From Neodontobutis hainanensis (taxonomy: Eukaryota; Chordata; Actinopteri; Gobiiformes; Odontobutidae), in contig JALDNG010000041.1 of NCBI GenBank assembly GCA_024349245.1, positions 4,998,501 through 5,062,500 of the forward strand: a stretch of DNA of 64,000 bases, in the 5' to 3' direction. The translations under genes were made by a program, and so were the position numbers. The notes below the pieces were generated by a model that was not told the origin of the DNA, did not search any database, and worked only from the letters and a program-made list of their open reading frames with translations. How positions within the stretch are numbered: the first letter of the stretch is position 1; each line of letters opens with the position of its first letter. Shown one piece after another: positions 11,401 through 26,400 of this stretch.

Positions 11401-14400
11401 TTCGTCTCCATTCGACGTTGACTTCAAATAGTTTGACGTCAAAGTCATATGGAGATAGCCAACTATCATTAATATGCATAAAAGCTTTTTTGAATCCTGC
11501 TCTATTTTCTATAATTAATTAGTCTTCTCATAATAATATTGTAATGACTGATGTGTGCATTTAAATATTTAATCCTTAAAATAAATTCAATGTTCAGTAA
11601 CAGGAGACAACTTCAAAGCCATTTTTATTTTTCACCCAATCATCAAAGCCAAAACATACAAGCTACAGTAAACACTCTCTTTGAAGCTTTGCACATTTTC
11701 TGCATTAAAACACCGACTCACGGTCAGTTTGTGTAATTTAACAGAAGCCCACCAAAGAGCAAAAATACACCATTGCCAAGGTATAGTTAGGAAAATAAAA
11801 ACACTTTTGATGTATTTTGCTCAGGGTAACAGTACATTTGTCAGATATCTTTATGTTATAATGATTAATGGGTTCTTAAATTATTATAAAACACACTGTG
11901 TCACACTTTATTCTCAAATAAAATAATAAAAACTGCATTGCAAATAAAAATATTAAGTCTATCATAGTGTGTATATATATTTATATTTATTTTCCCCATT
12001 TCATTTTGGCTGTAAATGGTCCTTTTTGCACAATTGGAATCTCAGTGTTTCTTCTGGGAATCCTCAGTATTAGTTGGCAGATCTGTCTGTTCTTGGACAG
12101 TCCACCATATTAACTGGCGTGACTATCTGTAGTCTTGTTGGCTCGGCTGCTCTGCTGTATTAGCAGGTGGTTTTGGCCTTCTTGTTCTCGCCTTGGCCGC
12201 TCCATCAAACTGGCTGGTAGCTCTGGCTGTGGATGAACTGACATTTTGCTTGAAACTTTGTTTTTAATATTTATTTTTATAGAGAATGATAGTCTGGCCC
12301 AGACAGGCTGGTGGTTAAGTGTGTGTTTGAGCTCTTCGGTGTGTTTAACAGCGCACCAAATGTTCTAGTAACATGCTAATTGATATATTAGGAAATGATA
12401 AACTGATGTCAGCACCATCTGTTGGTTGGTCTGTTTTGGGCTACTTTTTTATAAACAGAAAATGGTGAATGAGTGTTGAAAGAGAACAAGTGAAGAGCGG
12501 TTATATCTCCTTTTTAAATACACTCCAAATTAAACGATCTCTAAATCTGTAGTGTGATAAATGACATGTCTCTTACAGTTGTGCTTGAGTTGCTGGGCTG
12601 TCTCTGTGTTCCAATGATGAGGCAGCAAGGTTTGGGTAAATATTTTTTACAGGCGCCCATACTACTAATATCCCCACTATATTGGAAAAGGTTTCCTGTC
12701 AGCAGTTCTGCATATTTCTTGTAGGTTTTTGTACTTGCAAATTTGCACTGGGTCAATGTAATAACCTCACGCCACAGATGTAATAAAAGTCTTTTATAAA
12801 GTAAAAGCTAGCTAAGGCAAACTTTCCGCAAACCTTAATTGATGCCTTGGGCCTGCTTTGTACAGATATGTAATTTATTTCCATGGAGGGTTCATGCCAG
12901 AGTGAAAATCCTGTTTCAAAGGCTATTTTCCCCATCAAGAATATTTCTGAGGAGAACAAATCCTAGCGAGGCTCAAAACCTGTTGCAGTGCGAGCTTCAT
13001 TTCCAGGCCTGATAATCCTTTCCCTGTGAGTGACCCTGCAGGATACGGCTAATGCCTTAATACATGGCTCGAAGCAAAAGTGGCTGTGGCTCCAGAGAAT
13101 TTCCAGACATCTATTAATCTAGTACTTTTTTGCATGTCTTTTTAAATTTTTTTATTAGAAAATAGTATATGAGCAAAACTTTGTCAACATCTCACACACT
13201 ATGTTGTCTTGCAGCCTCGAAATGAAGCTTCATCTTCGCAATCTTTGGTCCACTCATTGTACAACCGGGTCCGACTGCTGGAGGAGAGGAACAGGGCTCT
13301 GAAACTAGAAGTGGCTACCCTTCGCCATGAAAAGCAGCAGTGTAGAAAACTGGTAAACTCACCTCACTACACATCTTTTTTCTTCCTCTCACATAATCTC
13401 TCCTGAGCTGCTCCTCATTGTTCACACTCTCTGCATCACAAGCTGAAATGAGCGATAAAACATCTCTCCTTCTGGGCCCAAGAGACGTCTCTGAGCACAT
13501 CTGTAACATAATAATAACGTCTCTTTTCGGCGAATGATGCTTTTTATCTTCAAGGACACATCTGTCTTTAGAGTGGCTCTCACTGTACGCATACTGTACA
13601 CGCCCTGCGTTATATTGGTTGTGTAGCCGTGTGAGCGTATGTAATGTGGTGTAAAACCGACTGGGCGTGCGCTTATGTATATATTATCTTTTATGCTCAC
13701 ACACTTATTTGTATATGTACTGGAGTTGTCCTTCGGAGGCCTTCCCCAGGTGGTCCTGGATGGATAGGCGTGAGAGCCGTTGTCTTGGCAACACGCCCAT
13801 TTGCAGGCGCGTGGACAGACTGGCAGAGAACTGACAAAACGTAATGGCTGCTTCTGTTTGAAGTCTCAGTTCGGGTGAAATTAATTTTAGTAATTTGAGA
13901 CAAACTTGAGTCCTATATGGAGATTGGGGTAGGAAGGGATTAGTATGAAATGGACTGTAGAAATACTATAGAGATACTTTGCTTTAGCTCGGCTCTTTAG
14001 ATTTGATTGGTCCCTTCATCCACTTGGTCGTCTGACTTTAAAGATAAATAGTTGCTGCTTTTGGAACTATCCAATGTACAATATATCCTAATAGAAAAGG
14101 GATGTTTTACATACATATTAAATACTTAATATATGGTCCAAGCTACTTGTCATTGGAGATAAGTGTTTAATATAAGGAATTGAACACTTTACAGAAAAGC
14201 TATAGTAGTGACATCAAAGTGACACATGATACCTCTAAAGGGCTAGTTAAATATTTTGGTAATGGGGGACTAATTCCTTACAGTAGATAATTATCAGCAA
14301 AGCCACAGTTTGGAGAAGCAGATGGAGCAATTACACAGGCTTTATGTTAGCTGCTAATGGGGCCAATGAAAACACAATTTTTTGATAACTAACAAGGCTA

Positions 14401-17400
14401 AGACTTCAACAACTAAAATCAAGTGTACCTACTGGAGGTATACAGTATATATTTATTTATTCTGGCTTGTGACTGCTACTCTGTTATCTCATATATGCAA
14501 CCCACCTCAATGTGGCCATCTTAACACAGTTCTGTCCATCTCACAGATTGTGGAAATGTCCTCTTTGGACCACACATTTAAATGGACGGTAAAATAGAAG
14601 TAGTTCAGTAGCTTTTAGATTTAGTTTTTAAAATCCAGTTTTCACTGGCTCCATTAACGGCAGTGCATGGTTTAGTCTCTTCATAGTCTCATGGCTCCTG
14701 TCTGCTTCTCCAAACCGGGAGTCTGTACTTTCTACTGTAATGAATAAAATGTATCTAATACAACTACATTTACACTATTTACACTACTATTCCTTTAAAT
14801 GTCCTGGTTTAACTCCTCTGTTTGAGCATGAAGCAGTTTTACTGAAACTGCTGTGTATTTCTGGCAACAAGGGCTAGTGGGATATCTTGTGCACATTCAC
14901 AGCAGGGAAGTTGGCACAGCCCCCACTCTTTTGTCTGTCACCATATCGAACATGCAGTAAGTCAATAAGATTTTGTCATTTTGTATGTGTATGCGTCTGC
15001 CCCTATGTGGTTTTAATATTCTGCAGTTACTGTTGGATGTAGTCCAGTTGGGTGCCTGGCAGTCTTTTCCCTGTCACTACTGACAGCTTCACTCACAGTC
15101 TGCATCACGTTCATTCATGCAAACACAGGCTCTACAATGGATCAGTTGGACTAAGAGAAGCTCAGTCATAAAAGCTCAATCAGTGATTTCATTAACGCAG
15201 ATATGCATCATAAACACACACAGCTTAAATTATGGCTTAAAGCATCAACACATTCACACCAATGTTTATTATTTAAATACACAAAATTTATATTCCACAT
15301 TACTACCTTTTGATCAAATAACTTCTAGGGGCTTGATATGCTTAGAGATGAGGCACTATTTACATACTGTGTTGATATAGTTTATTATTTGATAAAGACC
15401 CAAAAATCTGATGCTCAAAGATAATTTGGTGAGTCAAGTCAAAAATAAAGACTATCCTATCTTAGTATAATTTATATGCCCCAGAATCACGAACAACGTG
15501 CCTTTTAAACCCTTTATTAACTGCCATATAAACAAGTCCGCCAGAGCATTATTTACATTTTTACATGCTGTTGGGTCATTTTTTGGAGTATTCCCCAAAT
15601 CCCATAATTTAAGAGTATCTGTGTAGTAAGTTTATATTAACTAAAGAAATTGATAAAAAGTGCAATAAACCAGAATATCTTTTTTAATTGTTTTTTTTGT
15701 GTCTACTTTCCCAACAACCTCTCCCAAAATGCCCAGATACAGCATGAGCCCAAAGTACTGGTACAGCTCATCTTCTCTGAGCTCTGCCCATTTTACTCGA
15801 CGCAGCAATGTTTTTTTTGCTGGATTTTTACTGATGTTTTTACAGTGTTTTATCAGAGAACATCTTGAGTTCTGATGGATATGGCATGTCCACACATTGT
15901 GACAGGTGGCTGCACACCTGGCTGTCTTTTAGGGAAGTAATGTGGCATGGGGTGTGGTAAGCTGCTCCTGCTTCTGTGTGCCTGCTGCAGACTCCTAAAA
16001 ACAGAGATAACGGAAAAAAAAAAAACACCTTATATGTAACATAGCATAAAGCTGGTCAACAGTGTTTGGACATTTGTGAGTCTTAGCCAGTCAAGGATTA
16101 CAGAAAAGTAAAGTAAATTTAGACTTTTATTTTTAACAAACATTGCATGAAAATCTTGGAAAGTAAAACACTTGAAAATTAAGCCTACAACACAAACATT
16201 TGATTGATTTATTCAACAAGTTACAATTCAATTAACTCATGTTATTTGCAGAAATACTTATTCTTTATAGGATTTTTATTTCTTTGAGGCTGTATTAGGA
16301 TTGTAAGACTGACTTGTCCAAAGGTATGCTTAAGTACAACATTTCATAACTTTTAACAATCTAAAAAGTTCATTTTGAGTAAATAAATGATGGCCTTCAG
16401 TAGGCTTCAAAAGCCACAATAAATTTAACACATTTGAAATCAAATAAAAGTCCATGTGTATTATTGATACATTTATCCAGTGTTTACGCATCAACCTTAC
16501 ACAAGCATAGAAACCATAAACCTAATAATTTTTTCAGGAAATGCAAAGTCATCAGTTATCAGATAATGAGTTTACCCAACTTTCCAATGTGTTTGCCAAA
16601 AGCTAGTTATTCAAACTCAGTAAAAACATAATATGTGATGTACACCAAGAGCAGCAGATTTACAAAGTAACTGTCCGTGACTTTCAGCACAACAATCAGT
16701 GCTTCAGGAGGGATGCCCAGTGGTGAAGCCAGGTATCTGATTACACAAATGAGACAAAGAATAATATACATTTTGGTCATCGAGCTCAAGGCCCAAACTA
16801 AAAACATCTTTTTAAAGACGTGACGGAGCAGGGTGGGCACATCACACAGTCTTTCCAAAAGCTAAGAGGAAGCAGATAGAAATATATAACATAACATATA
16901 CAGTATAACACATTACACAATCTTACAATCTAGGTTTAAGCATTACGTCGCCTGAAAACCTGCGGTTGTAATCATTTATGTCTCTTAAAACGAGTTGAGG
17001 CTCAGCCTCAACATCTTGGATCCTCTGAGGAGTGTCACGCTCATGAAATAATGGGATGAGCAATGTTACCTTAAAAGAAACAGAATATACATGTGAAAAG
17101 TTTAGTTAAGCAATGAATACGCCATGACAACAGATTATCAAGTAGACTTAAATTACATAAATCTCTTACTATTTGTCTGCAGGTAGGGCACTTAATAGCA
17201 TCCAACCCTGTGCCATACCTCCAGTAGGCTATAATGCAGGAATCTAGGAAAAAAAGAATCAAATAACAGAAGGGGCATCAAAATTAGACTAAAATCTTTA
17301 TTCTTATCAGATTCCGGATTACCACAGAAAAGGTGTCCACAGTTAGTTTCCACAGGCAACACAGCCTGTTTTAGGCACACAGGACAGGACATGTCTGTGT

Positions 17401-20400
17401 AATACTGCTGCATTGGCCTTGAATTGTCATCCTAATGAGAAAAAAATCATCACATTATACATTTTTAATTATAAAGAAATAATAAAATAGTATTTGATTT
17501 CATGTCTACACTTTCATGGAATAGCCCACCTGCTCTGTTTGGAGCTGTTGTCGAACCACTCGAACTTGTTCCTGATTCTCAGGATGGATATTTTGCTGCT
17601 TCCATCTGTACAGTTGAAAATCTTTACATTAGAACTGATATGATTATGGATGCATAATGTTACATGATTCAGACATTACACATGCTGCATACCTGCAGAG
17701 CAGAGTGAGCAGGCCTGCCAGAAGGATGAAACTGACCACCAAAAATAAAACCTGGTCACTAACTCTATCCACATTTTTGATCAGATAGTTCAAGCCTCCA
17801 CAGTGATTGTTCTCCATCACCCGCACTTATACCCTAACACTAAATATAAAAAGGACAAGTGGTTAGCCGTTAGAGTAAGCCATGCATAAGGATCTTTGAC
17901 TAAACATGGATGTTTTATGTAATATGGTTTATATTTTCAAGTCATTACTATGTTTGAACTTATCTTGATTCTGCAGACCTGTAATGACTTATAAACAATC
18001 ACGCTAGTTTGCATCAATAGCAAACGTTCTCTGACACTCAAGTAATATCGAACAAAAAACGAGTGTCCATAAAGGTCAAACTTAATCTAAATGATTACCT
18101 ACCTATTTAATATGAATCCTACAGCGAGTCTAGAGAGTCTAGCGTACTTCTGACCTTCTTAGCCGACAGTAGCCTTAAACTGCTAAAAGACGTCCGTTAA
18201 AGAAGTTGACGTTTTTATTTGAACGACACAAACTCAAATAAAAACGCAGAATGATATGATAATTAACGCTAGTGTGCCTTCAGAGGTGATCAGTCACGCC
18301 GTGGAAAATTATCCACTTTTTCCTAACTGCGCTTAAAATCAATTAATTACTGGAAATGTATTGTTATTTTTGTGTGTAAGACCTATTCAGTTAACAACTC
18401 ACAGGCCAACAGAATTTCTAGAGTTTAAAAAAACCCACAAATTTTCTCCTTTTTCAGAGTTAAGTGTTTGTATGTCTCACAGATTTCCCACTTTCTCTTT
18501 GCACCTGAATGCATCGTTGCCATCATCTGCGTCTGATGGAGAGAAGTAACCTTTCTGTTACTGACAGCGTGCCTCGGGAAATGTGAGTAGGACACTGGTT
18601 TACGTCAGTATTAGACATTTATGTTGTTCAAAGTTGAAAGTTGGAGTTTTGTTAGCGTTGAGTTTGTGTTTACAGTCTGTTGCAGATCCCAGAGCAAGAG
18701 TCTGCATCAACACACACTCATTCGAAGCTATTTAAAGGCTGTAATATTAAATTATCATGTGTCTTGTTAAGAAGTGTATTTTTTTTAAGTTTATTCTATA
18801 ATTACTAAAGTACTACAAGATAAGAATTAGACTTTGGCTGCAATGAATCAATCTGGACCATAATAGATTTCTCTGTACTTATTTGGTTGAATAGTTTTGA
18901 CATGTTCAATTTTATAATCAGTAATGTGTCTGAATTGGGTCTATATTTAGATATTTAACTGAACAAATGTTGTATAGTAGTGACATTAAGCAGTCAAATA
19001 AAATGTAGATTTTCTATGTTTCTGAAGGAAATGACACATAAAAGTAATTCAACAATCATAAAAGTGTTCACTTGTTCTTAGACACATTAGTGTTGTTGTT
19101 GTTATTAGTTATTTCATGGTATGGCAAAATAGCCCAAGCTGTTTAAGAGCGCCGTCTCCCTTTATAAGTTCCAAATACTGCTTAATTTATGTGACACAAT
19201 TACTTAAAAATTTAAATTACACAACTGAGTATGTACATGTGGACAAAATAAAAGAGACGGATTTGGCACCTAAACAGACAGACTCATGTTTTCTTTAACA
19301 TGTTGGTTTTGTCTGGTAATGATCAGTAAAGCGGCAGATAGAACATTTAGGTTACCATACTCAGGGCGGGGCACTACAGTCTGTGTAGTGCCCACAAGAT
19401 ATACATTAATACAATCCCCACATCCCATAATTTAAGAGTATCTGTGTAGTAAGTTTATATTAACTAAAGAAATTGATAAAAAGTGCAATAAACCAGAATA
19501 TCTTTTTTAATTGTTTTTTTTTTGTGTCTACTTTCCCAACAACCTCTCCCAAAATGCCCAGATACAGCATGAGCCCAAAGTACTGGTACAGCTCATCTTC
19601 TCTGAGCTCTGCCCATTTTACTCGACGCAGCAATGTTTTTTTTGCTAGATTTTTACTGATGTTTTTACAGTGTTTTATCAGAGAACATCTTGAGTTCTGA
19701 TGGATATGGCATGTCCACACATTGTGACAGGTGGCTGCACACCTGGCTGTCTTTAGGAAGTAATGTGGCATGGGGTGTGGTAAGCTGCTCCTGCTTCTGT
19801 GTGCCTGCTGCAGACTCCTAAAAACAGAGATAACGGAAAAAACACCTTATATGTAACATAGCATAAAGGTGGTCAACAGTGTTTGGACATTTGTGAGTCT
19901 TAGCCAGTCAAGGATTACAGAAAAGTAAAGTAAATTTAGACTTTTATTTTTAACAAACATTGCATGAAAATCTTGGAAAGTAAAACACTTGAAAATTAAG
20001 CCTACAACACAAACATTTGATTGATTTATTCAACAAGTTACAATTCAATTAACTCATGTTATTTGCAGAAATACTTATTCTTTATAGGATTTTTATTTCT
20101 TTGAGGCTGTATTAGGATTGTAAGACTGACTTGTCCAAAGGTATGCATAAGTACAACATTTGATAATGAATATTTGATCATTTTCAACATTCTAAAAAGT
20201 TCATTTTGAGTAAATAAATGGTGGCCTTCAGTAGGCTTCAAAAGCCACAGTAAATTTAACACATTTGAAATCAAATAAAAGTCCATGTGTATTATTTATA
20301 CATTTATCCAGTGTTTACGCATCAACCTTACACAAGCATAGAAACCATAAACCTAATAATTTTTCAGGAAATGCAAAGTCATCAGTTATCAGATAATGAG

Positions 20401-23400
20401 TTTACCCAACTTTCCAATGTGTTTGCCAAAAGCTAGTTATTCAAACTCAGTAAAAACATAGAATGTGATGTACACAAAGAGCAGCAGATTTACAAAGTAA
20501 CTGTCCGTGACTTTCAGCACAACAATCAGTGCTTCAGGAGAGATGACCAGTGGTGAAGCCAGGTATCTGATTACACCAATGTGACAAAAAATAATACACA
20601 TTTGGGTCATCGAGTTCAAGACCCAAACTAAAAACATCTTTTTAAAGATGTGACGGAGCAGGGTGGGCACATCACACAGTCTTTCCAAAAGCTAAGAGGA
20701 AGCAGATAGAAATATATAACATAACATATACAGTATAACACATTACACAATCTTACAATCTAGGTTTAAGCATTACGTCACTTACAGATCTGGGCTGGCC
20801 TGAAAACCTGCGGTTGTAATCATTTATGTCTCTTAAAACGAGTTGAGGCTCAGCCTCAACATCTTGGACCCTCTGAGGAGTGTCACGCTCATGAAATAAT
20901 GGGATGAGCAATGTTACCTTAAAAGAAACAGAATATACACGTGAAAGGTTTAGTTAAGCAATGAATACGCCATGACAACAGATTATCAAGTAGACTTAAA
21001 TTACATAAATCTCTTACTATTTGTCTGCAGATAGGGCACTTAATAGCACCCAACCCTGTGCCATACCTCCAGTAGGCTATAATGCAGGAATCTAGGAAAA
21101 AAAGAATCAAATAACAGAAGGGGCATCAAAATTAGACTAAAATCTTTATTCTTATCAGATTCCGGATTACCACAGAAAAGGTGTCCACAGTTAGTTTCCA
21201 CAGGCAAAACAGCCTGTTGTAGGCACACAGGACAGGACATGTCTGTGTAATACTGCTGCCTTGGCCTTGAATTTTCATCCTAATGAGAAACAAATCATCA
21301 CAATATATATTTTTAATTATAATTAAATAATAAAATAGTATTTGATTTCATGTCTACACTTTCATGGAATAGCCCACCTGCTCTGTTTGGAGCTGTTGTC
21401 GAACCACTCGAACATGTTCCTGATTCTCAGGATGGATATTTTGCTGCTTCCGTCTGTACAGTCTGTACAGTCTGTACAGTCTGTACAGACTGTACAGTTG
21501 AAAATGTTTACATTAGAACTGATATTATTATGGATGCATAATGTTACATGATTCAGACATTACACATGCTGCATACCTGCGGAACAGAGTGTGCAGGCAT
21601 GTCAGAAGGATGAAACTGACCACCACAAGGTCCCTAACCATATCCGCATTTTTGATCAGCTTGTTCAAGTCTCCACAGTGATTGTTCTCCATCACCCGCA
21701 CTTATACCCTAACACTAAATATAAAAAGGACAAGTGGTTAGCCGTTAGAGTAAGCCATGCATAAGGACCTTTGACTAAACATGGATGTTTTATGTAATAT
21801 GGTTTATATTTTCAAGTCATTACTATGTTTGAACTTATCTTGATTCTGCAGACCTGTAATGACTTATAAACAATCACGCTAGTTTGCATCAATAGCAAAC
21901 GTTCTCTGACACTCAAGTAATATCGCACAAAAAACGAGTGTCCATAAAGGTATAGCTTAATCTAAATGATTACCTACCTATTTAATATGAATCCTACAGC
22001 GAGTCTAGAGAGTCTAGCGTACTTCTAAACTTCTTAGCCGACAGTAGCCTTAAACTGCTAAAAGACGTCCGTTAAAGAAGTTGACGTTTTTATTTGAACG
22101 ACACAAACTCAAATAAAAACGCAGAATGATATGATAATTAACGCTAGTGTGCCTTCAGAGGTGATCAGTCACGCCGTGGAAAATTATCCACTTTTTTCTA
22201 ACTGCGCTTAAAATCAATTAATTACTGGAAATGTATTGTTATTTTTGTGTGTAAGACCTATTCAGTTAACAACTCACAGGCCAACAGAATTTCTAGAGTT
22301 TTAAAAAAAACACAAATTTTCTCCTTTTTCAGAGTTAAGTGTTTGTATGTCTCACAGATTTCCCACTTTCTCTTTGCACCTGAATGCATCGTTGCCATCA
22401 CCTGCGTCTGATGGAGAGAAGTAACCTTTCTGTTACTGACAGCGTGCCTCGGGAAATGTGAGTAGGACACTGGTTTATGTCAGGTTTAGACATTTATGTT
22501 GTTCAAAGTTGAAAGTTGGAGTTTTGTTAGCGTTGAGTTTGTGTTTACAGTCTGTTGCAGATCCCAGAGCAAGAGTCTGCATCAACACACACTCATTCGA
22601 AGCTATTTAAAGGCTGTAATATTAAATTATCATGTGTCTTGTTAAGAAGTGTATTTTTTTTAAGTTTATTCTATAATTACTAAAGTACTACAAGATAAGA
22701 ATTAGACTTTGGCTGCAATGAATCAATCTGGACCATAATAGATTTCTCTGTACTTATTTGGTTGAATAGTTTTGACATGTTCAATTTTATAATCAGTAAT
22801 GTGTCTGAATTGGGTCTATATTTAGATATTTAACTGAACAAATGTTGTATAGTAGTGACATTAAGCAGTCAAATAAAATGTAGATTTTCTATGTTTCTGA
22901 AGGAAATGACACATAAAAGTAATTCAACAATCATAAAAGTGTTCACTTGTTCTTAGACACATTAGTGTTGTTGTTGTTATTAGTTATTTCATGGTATGGC
23001 AAAATAGCCCAAGCTGTTTAAGAGCGCCGTCTCCCTTTATAAGTTCCAAATACTGCTTAATTTATGTGACACAATTACTTAAAAATTTAAATTACACAAC
23101 TGAGTATGTACATGTGGACAAAATAAAAAGAGACGGATTTGGCACCTAAACAGACAGACTCATGTTTTCTTTAACATGTTGGTTTTGTCTGGTAATGATC
23201 AGTAAAGCGGCAGATAGAACATTTAGGTTACCATACTCAGGGCGGGGCACTACAGTCTGTGTAGTGCCCACAAGATATACATTAATACAATCCCCACATC
23301 CCATAATTTAAGAGTATCTGTGTAGTAAGTTTATATTAACTAAAGAAATTGATAAAAAGTGCAATAAACCAGAATATCTTTTTTAATTGTTTTTTTTTTG

Positions 23401-26400
23401 TGTCTACTTTCCCAACAACCTCTCCCAAAATGCCCAGATACAGCATGAGCCCAAAGTACTGGTACAGCTCATCTTCTCTGAGCTCTGCCCATTTTACTCG
23501 ACGCAGCAATGTTTTTTTTGCTAGATTTTTACTGATGTTTTTACAGTGTTTTATCAGAGAACATCTTGAGTTCTGATGGATATGGCATGTCCACACATTG
23601 TGACAGGTGGCTGCACACCTGGCTGTCTTTTAGGGAAGTAATGTGGCATGGGGTGTGGTAAGCTGCTCCTGCTTCTGTGTGCCTGCTGCAGACTCCTAAA
23701 AACAGAGATAACGGAAAAAACACCTTATATGTAACATAGCATAAAGGTGGTCAACAGTGTTTGGACATTTGTGAGTCTTAGCCAGTCAAGGATTACAGAA
23801 AAGTAAAGTTAATTTAGACTTTTATTTTTAACAAACATTGCATGAAAATCTTGGAAAGTAAAACACTTGAAAATTAAGCCTACAACACAAACATTTGATT
23901 GATTTATTCAACAAGTTACAATTCAATTAACTCATGTTATTTGCAGAAATACTTATTCTTTATAGGATTTTTATTTCTTTGAGGCTGTATTAGGATTGTA
24001 AGACTGACTTGTCCAAAGGTATGCATAAGTACAACATTTGATAATGAATATTTGATCATTTTCAACATTCTAAAAAGTTCATTTTGAGTAAATAAATGGT
24101 GGCCTTCAGTAGGCTTCAAAAGCCACAGTAAATTTAACACATTTGAAATCAAATAAAAGTCCATGTGTATTATTTATACATTTATCCAGTGTTTACGCAT
24201 CAACCTTACACAAGCATAGAAACCATAAACCTAATAATTTTTCAGGAAATGCAAAGTCATCAGTTATCAGATAATGAGTTTACCCAACTTTCCAATGTGT
24301 TTGCCAAAAGCTAGTTATTCAAACTCAGTAAAAACATAGAATGTGATGTACACAAAGAGCAGCAGATTTACAAAGTAACTGTCCGTGACTTTCAGCACAA
24401 CAATCAGTGCTTCAGGAGAGATGACCAGTGGTGAAGCCAGGTATGTGATTACACCAATGTGACAAAAAATAATACACATTTGGGTCATCGAGTTCAAGAC
24501 CCAAACTAAAAACATCTTTTTAAAGACGTGACGGAGCAGGGTGGGCACATCACACAGTCTTTCCAAAAGCTAAGAGGAAGCAGATAGAAATATATAACAT
24601 AACATATACAGTATAACACATTACACAATCTTACAATCTAGGTTTAAGCATTACGTCACTTACAGATCTGGGCTGGCCTGAAAACCTGCGGTTGTAATCA
24701 TTTATGTCTCTTAAAACGAGTTGAGGCTCAGCCTCAACATCTTGGATCCTCTGAGGAGTGTCACGCTCATGAAATAATGGGATGAGCAATGTTACCTTAA
24801 AAGAAACAGAATATACATGTGAAAAGTTTAGTTAAGCAATGAATACGCCATGACAACAGATTATCAAGTAGACTTAAATTACATAAATCTCTTACTATTT
24901 GTCTGCAGATAGGGCACTTAATAGCACCCAACCCTGTGCCATACCTCCAGTAGGCTATAATGCAGGAATCTAGGAAAAAAAGAATCAAATAACAGAAGGG
25001 GCATCAAAATTAGACTAAAATCTTTATTCTTATCAGATTCCGGATTACCACAGAAAAGGTGTCCACAGTTAGTTTCCACAGGCAAAACAGCCTGTTGTAG
25101 GCACACAGGACAGGACATGTCTGTGTAATACTGCTGCCTTGGCCTTGAATTTTCATCCTAATGAGAAACAAATCATCACAATATATATTTTTAATTATAA
25201 TTAAATAATAAAATAGTATTTGATTTCATGTCTACACTTTCATGGAATAGCCCACCTGCTCTGTTTGGAGCTGTTGTCGAACCACTCGAACATGTTCCTG
25301 ATTCTCAGGATGGATATTTTGCTGCTTCCGTCTGTACAGTCTGTACAGACTGTACAGTTGAAAATGTTTACATTAGAACTGATATTATTATGGATGCATA
25401 ATGTTACATGATTCAGACATTACACATGCTGCATACCTGCGGAACAGAGTGTGCAGGCATGTCAGAAGGATGAAACTGACCACCACAAGGTCCCTAACCA
25501 TATCCGCATTTTTGATCAGCTTGTTCAAGTCTCCACAGTGATTGTTCTCCATCACCCGCACTTATACCCTAACACTAAATATAAAAAGGACAAGTGGTTA
25601 GCCGTTAGAGTAAGCCATGCATAAGGACCTTTGACTAAACATGGATGTTTTATGTATTATGGTTTATATTTTCAAGTCATTACTATGTTTGAACTTATCT
25701 TGATTCTGCAGACCTGTAATGACTTATAAACAATCACGCTAGTTTGCATCAATAGCAAACGTTCTCTGACACTCAAGTAATATCGCACAAAAAACGAGTG
25801 TCCATAAAGGTATAGCTTAATCTAAATGATTACCTACCTATTTAATATGAATCCTACAGCGAGTCTAGAGAGTCTAGCGTACTTCTAAACTTCTTAGCCG
25901 ACAGTAGCCTTAAACTGCTAAAAGACGTCCGTTAAAGAAGTTGACGTTTTTATTTGAACGACACAAACTCAAATAAAAACGCAGAATGATATGATAATTA
26001 ATGCTAGTGTGCCTTCAGAGGTGATCAGTCACGCCGTGGAAAATTATCCACTTTTTTCTAACTGCGCTTAAAATCAATTAATTACTGGAAATGTATTGTT
26101 ATTTTTGTGTGTAAGACCTATTCAGTTAACAACTCACAGGCCAACAGAATTTCTAGTAGCCCTCAAGAGTTAAAAAAAAAACACAAATTTTCTCCTTTTT
26201 CAGAGTTAAGTGTTTGTATGTCTCACAGATTTCCCACTTTCTCTTTGCACCTGAATGCATCGTTGCCATCACCTGCGTCTGATGGAGAGAAGTAACCTTT
26301 CTGTTACTGACAGCGTGCCTCGGGAAATGTGAGTAGGACACTGGTTTACGTCAGTATTAGACATTTATGTTGTTCAAAGTTGAAAGTTGGAGTTTTGTTA

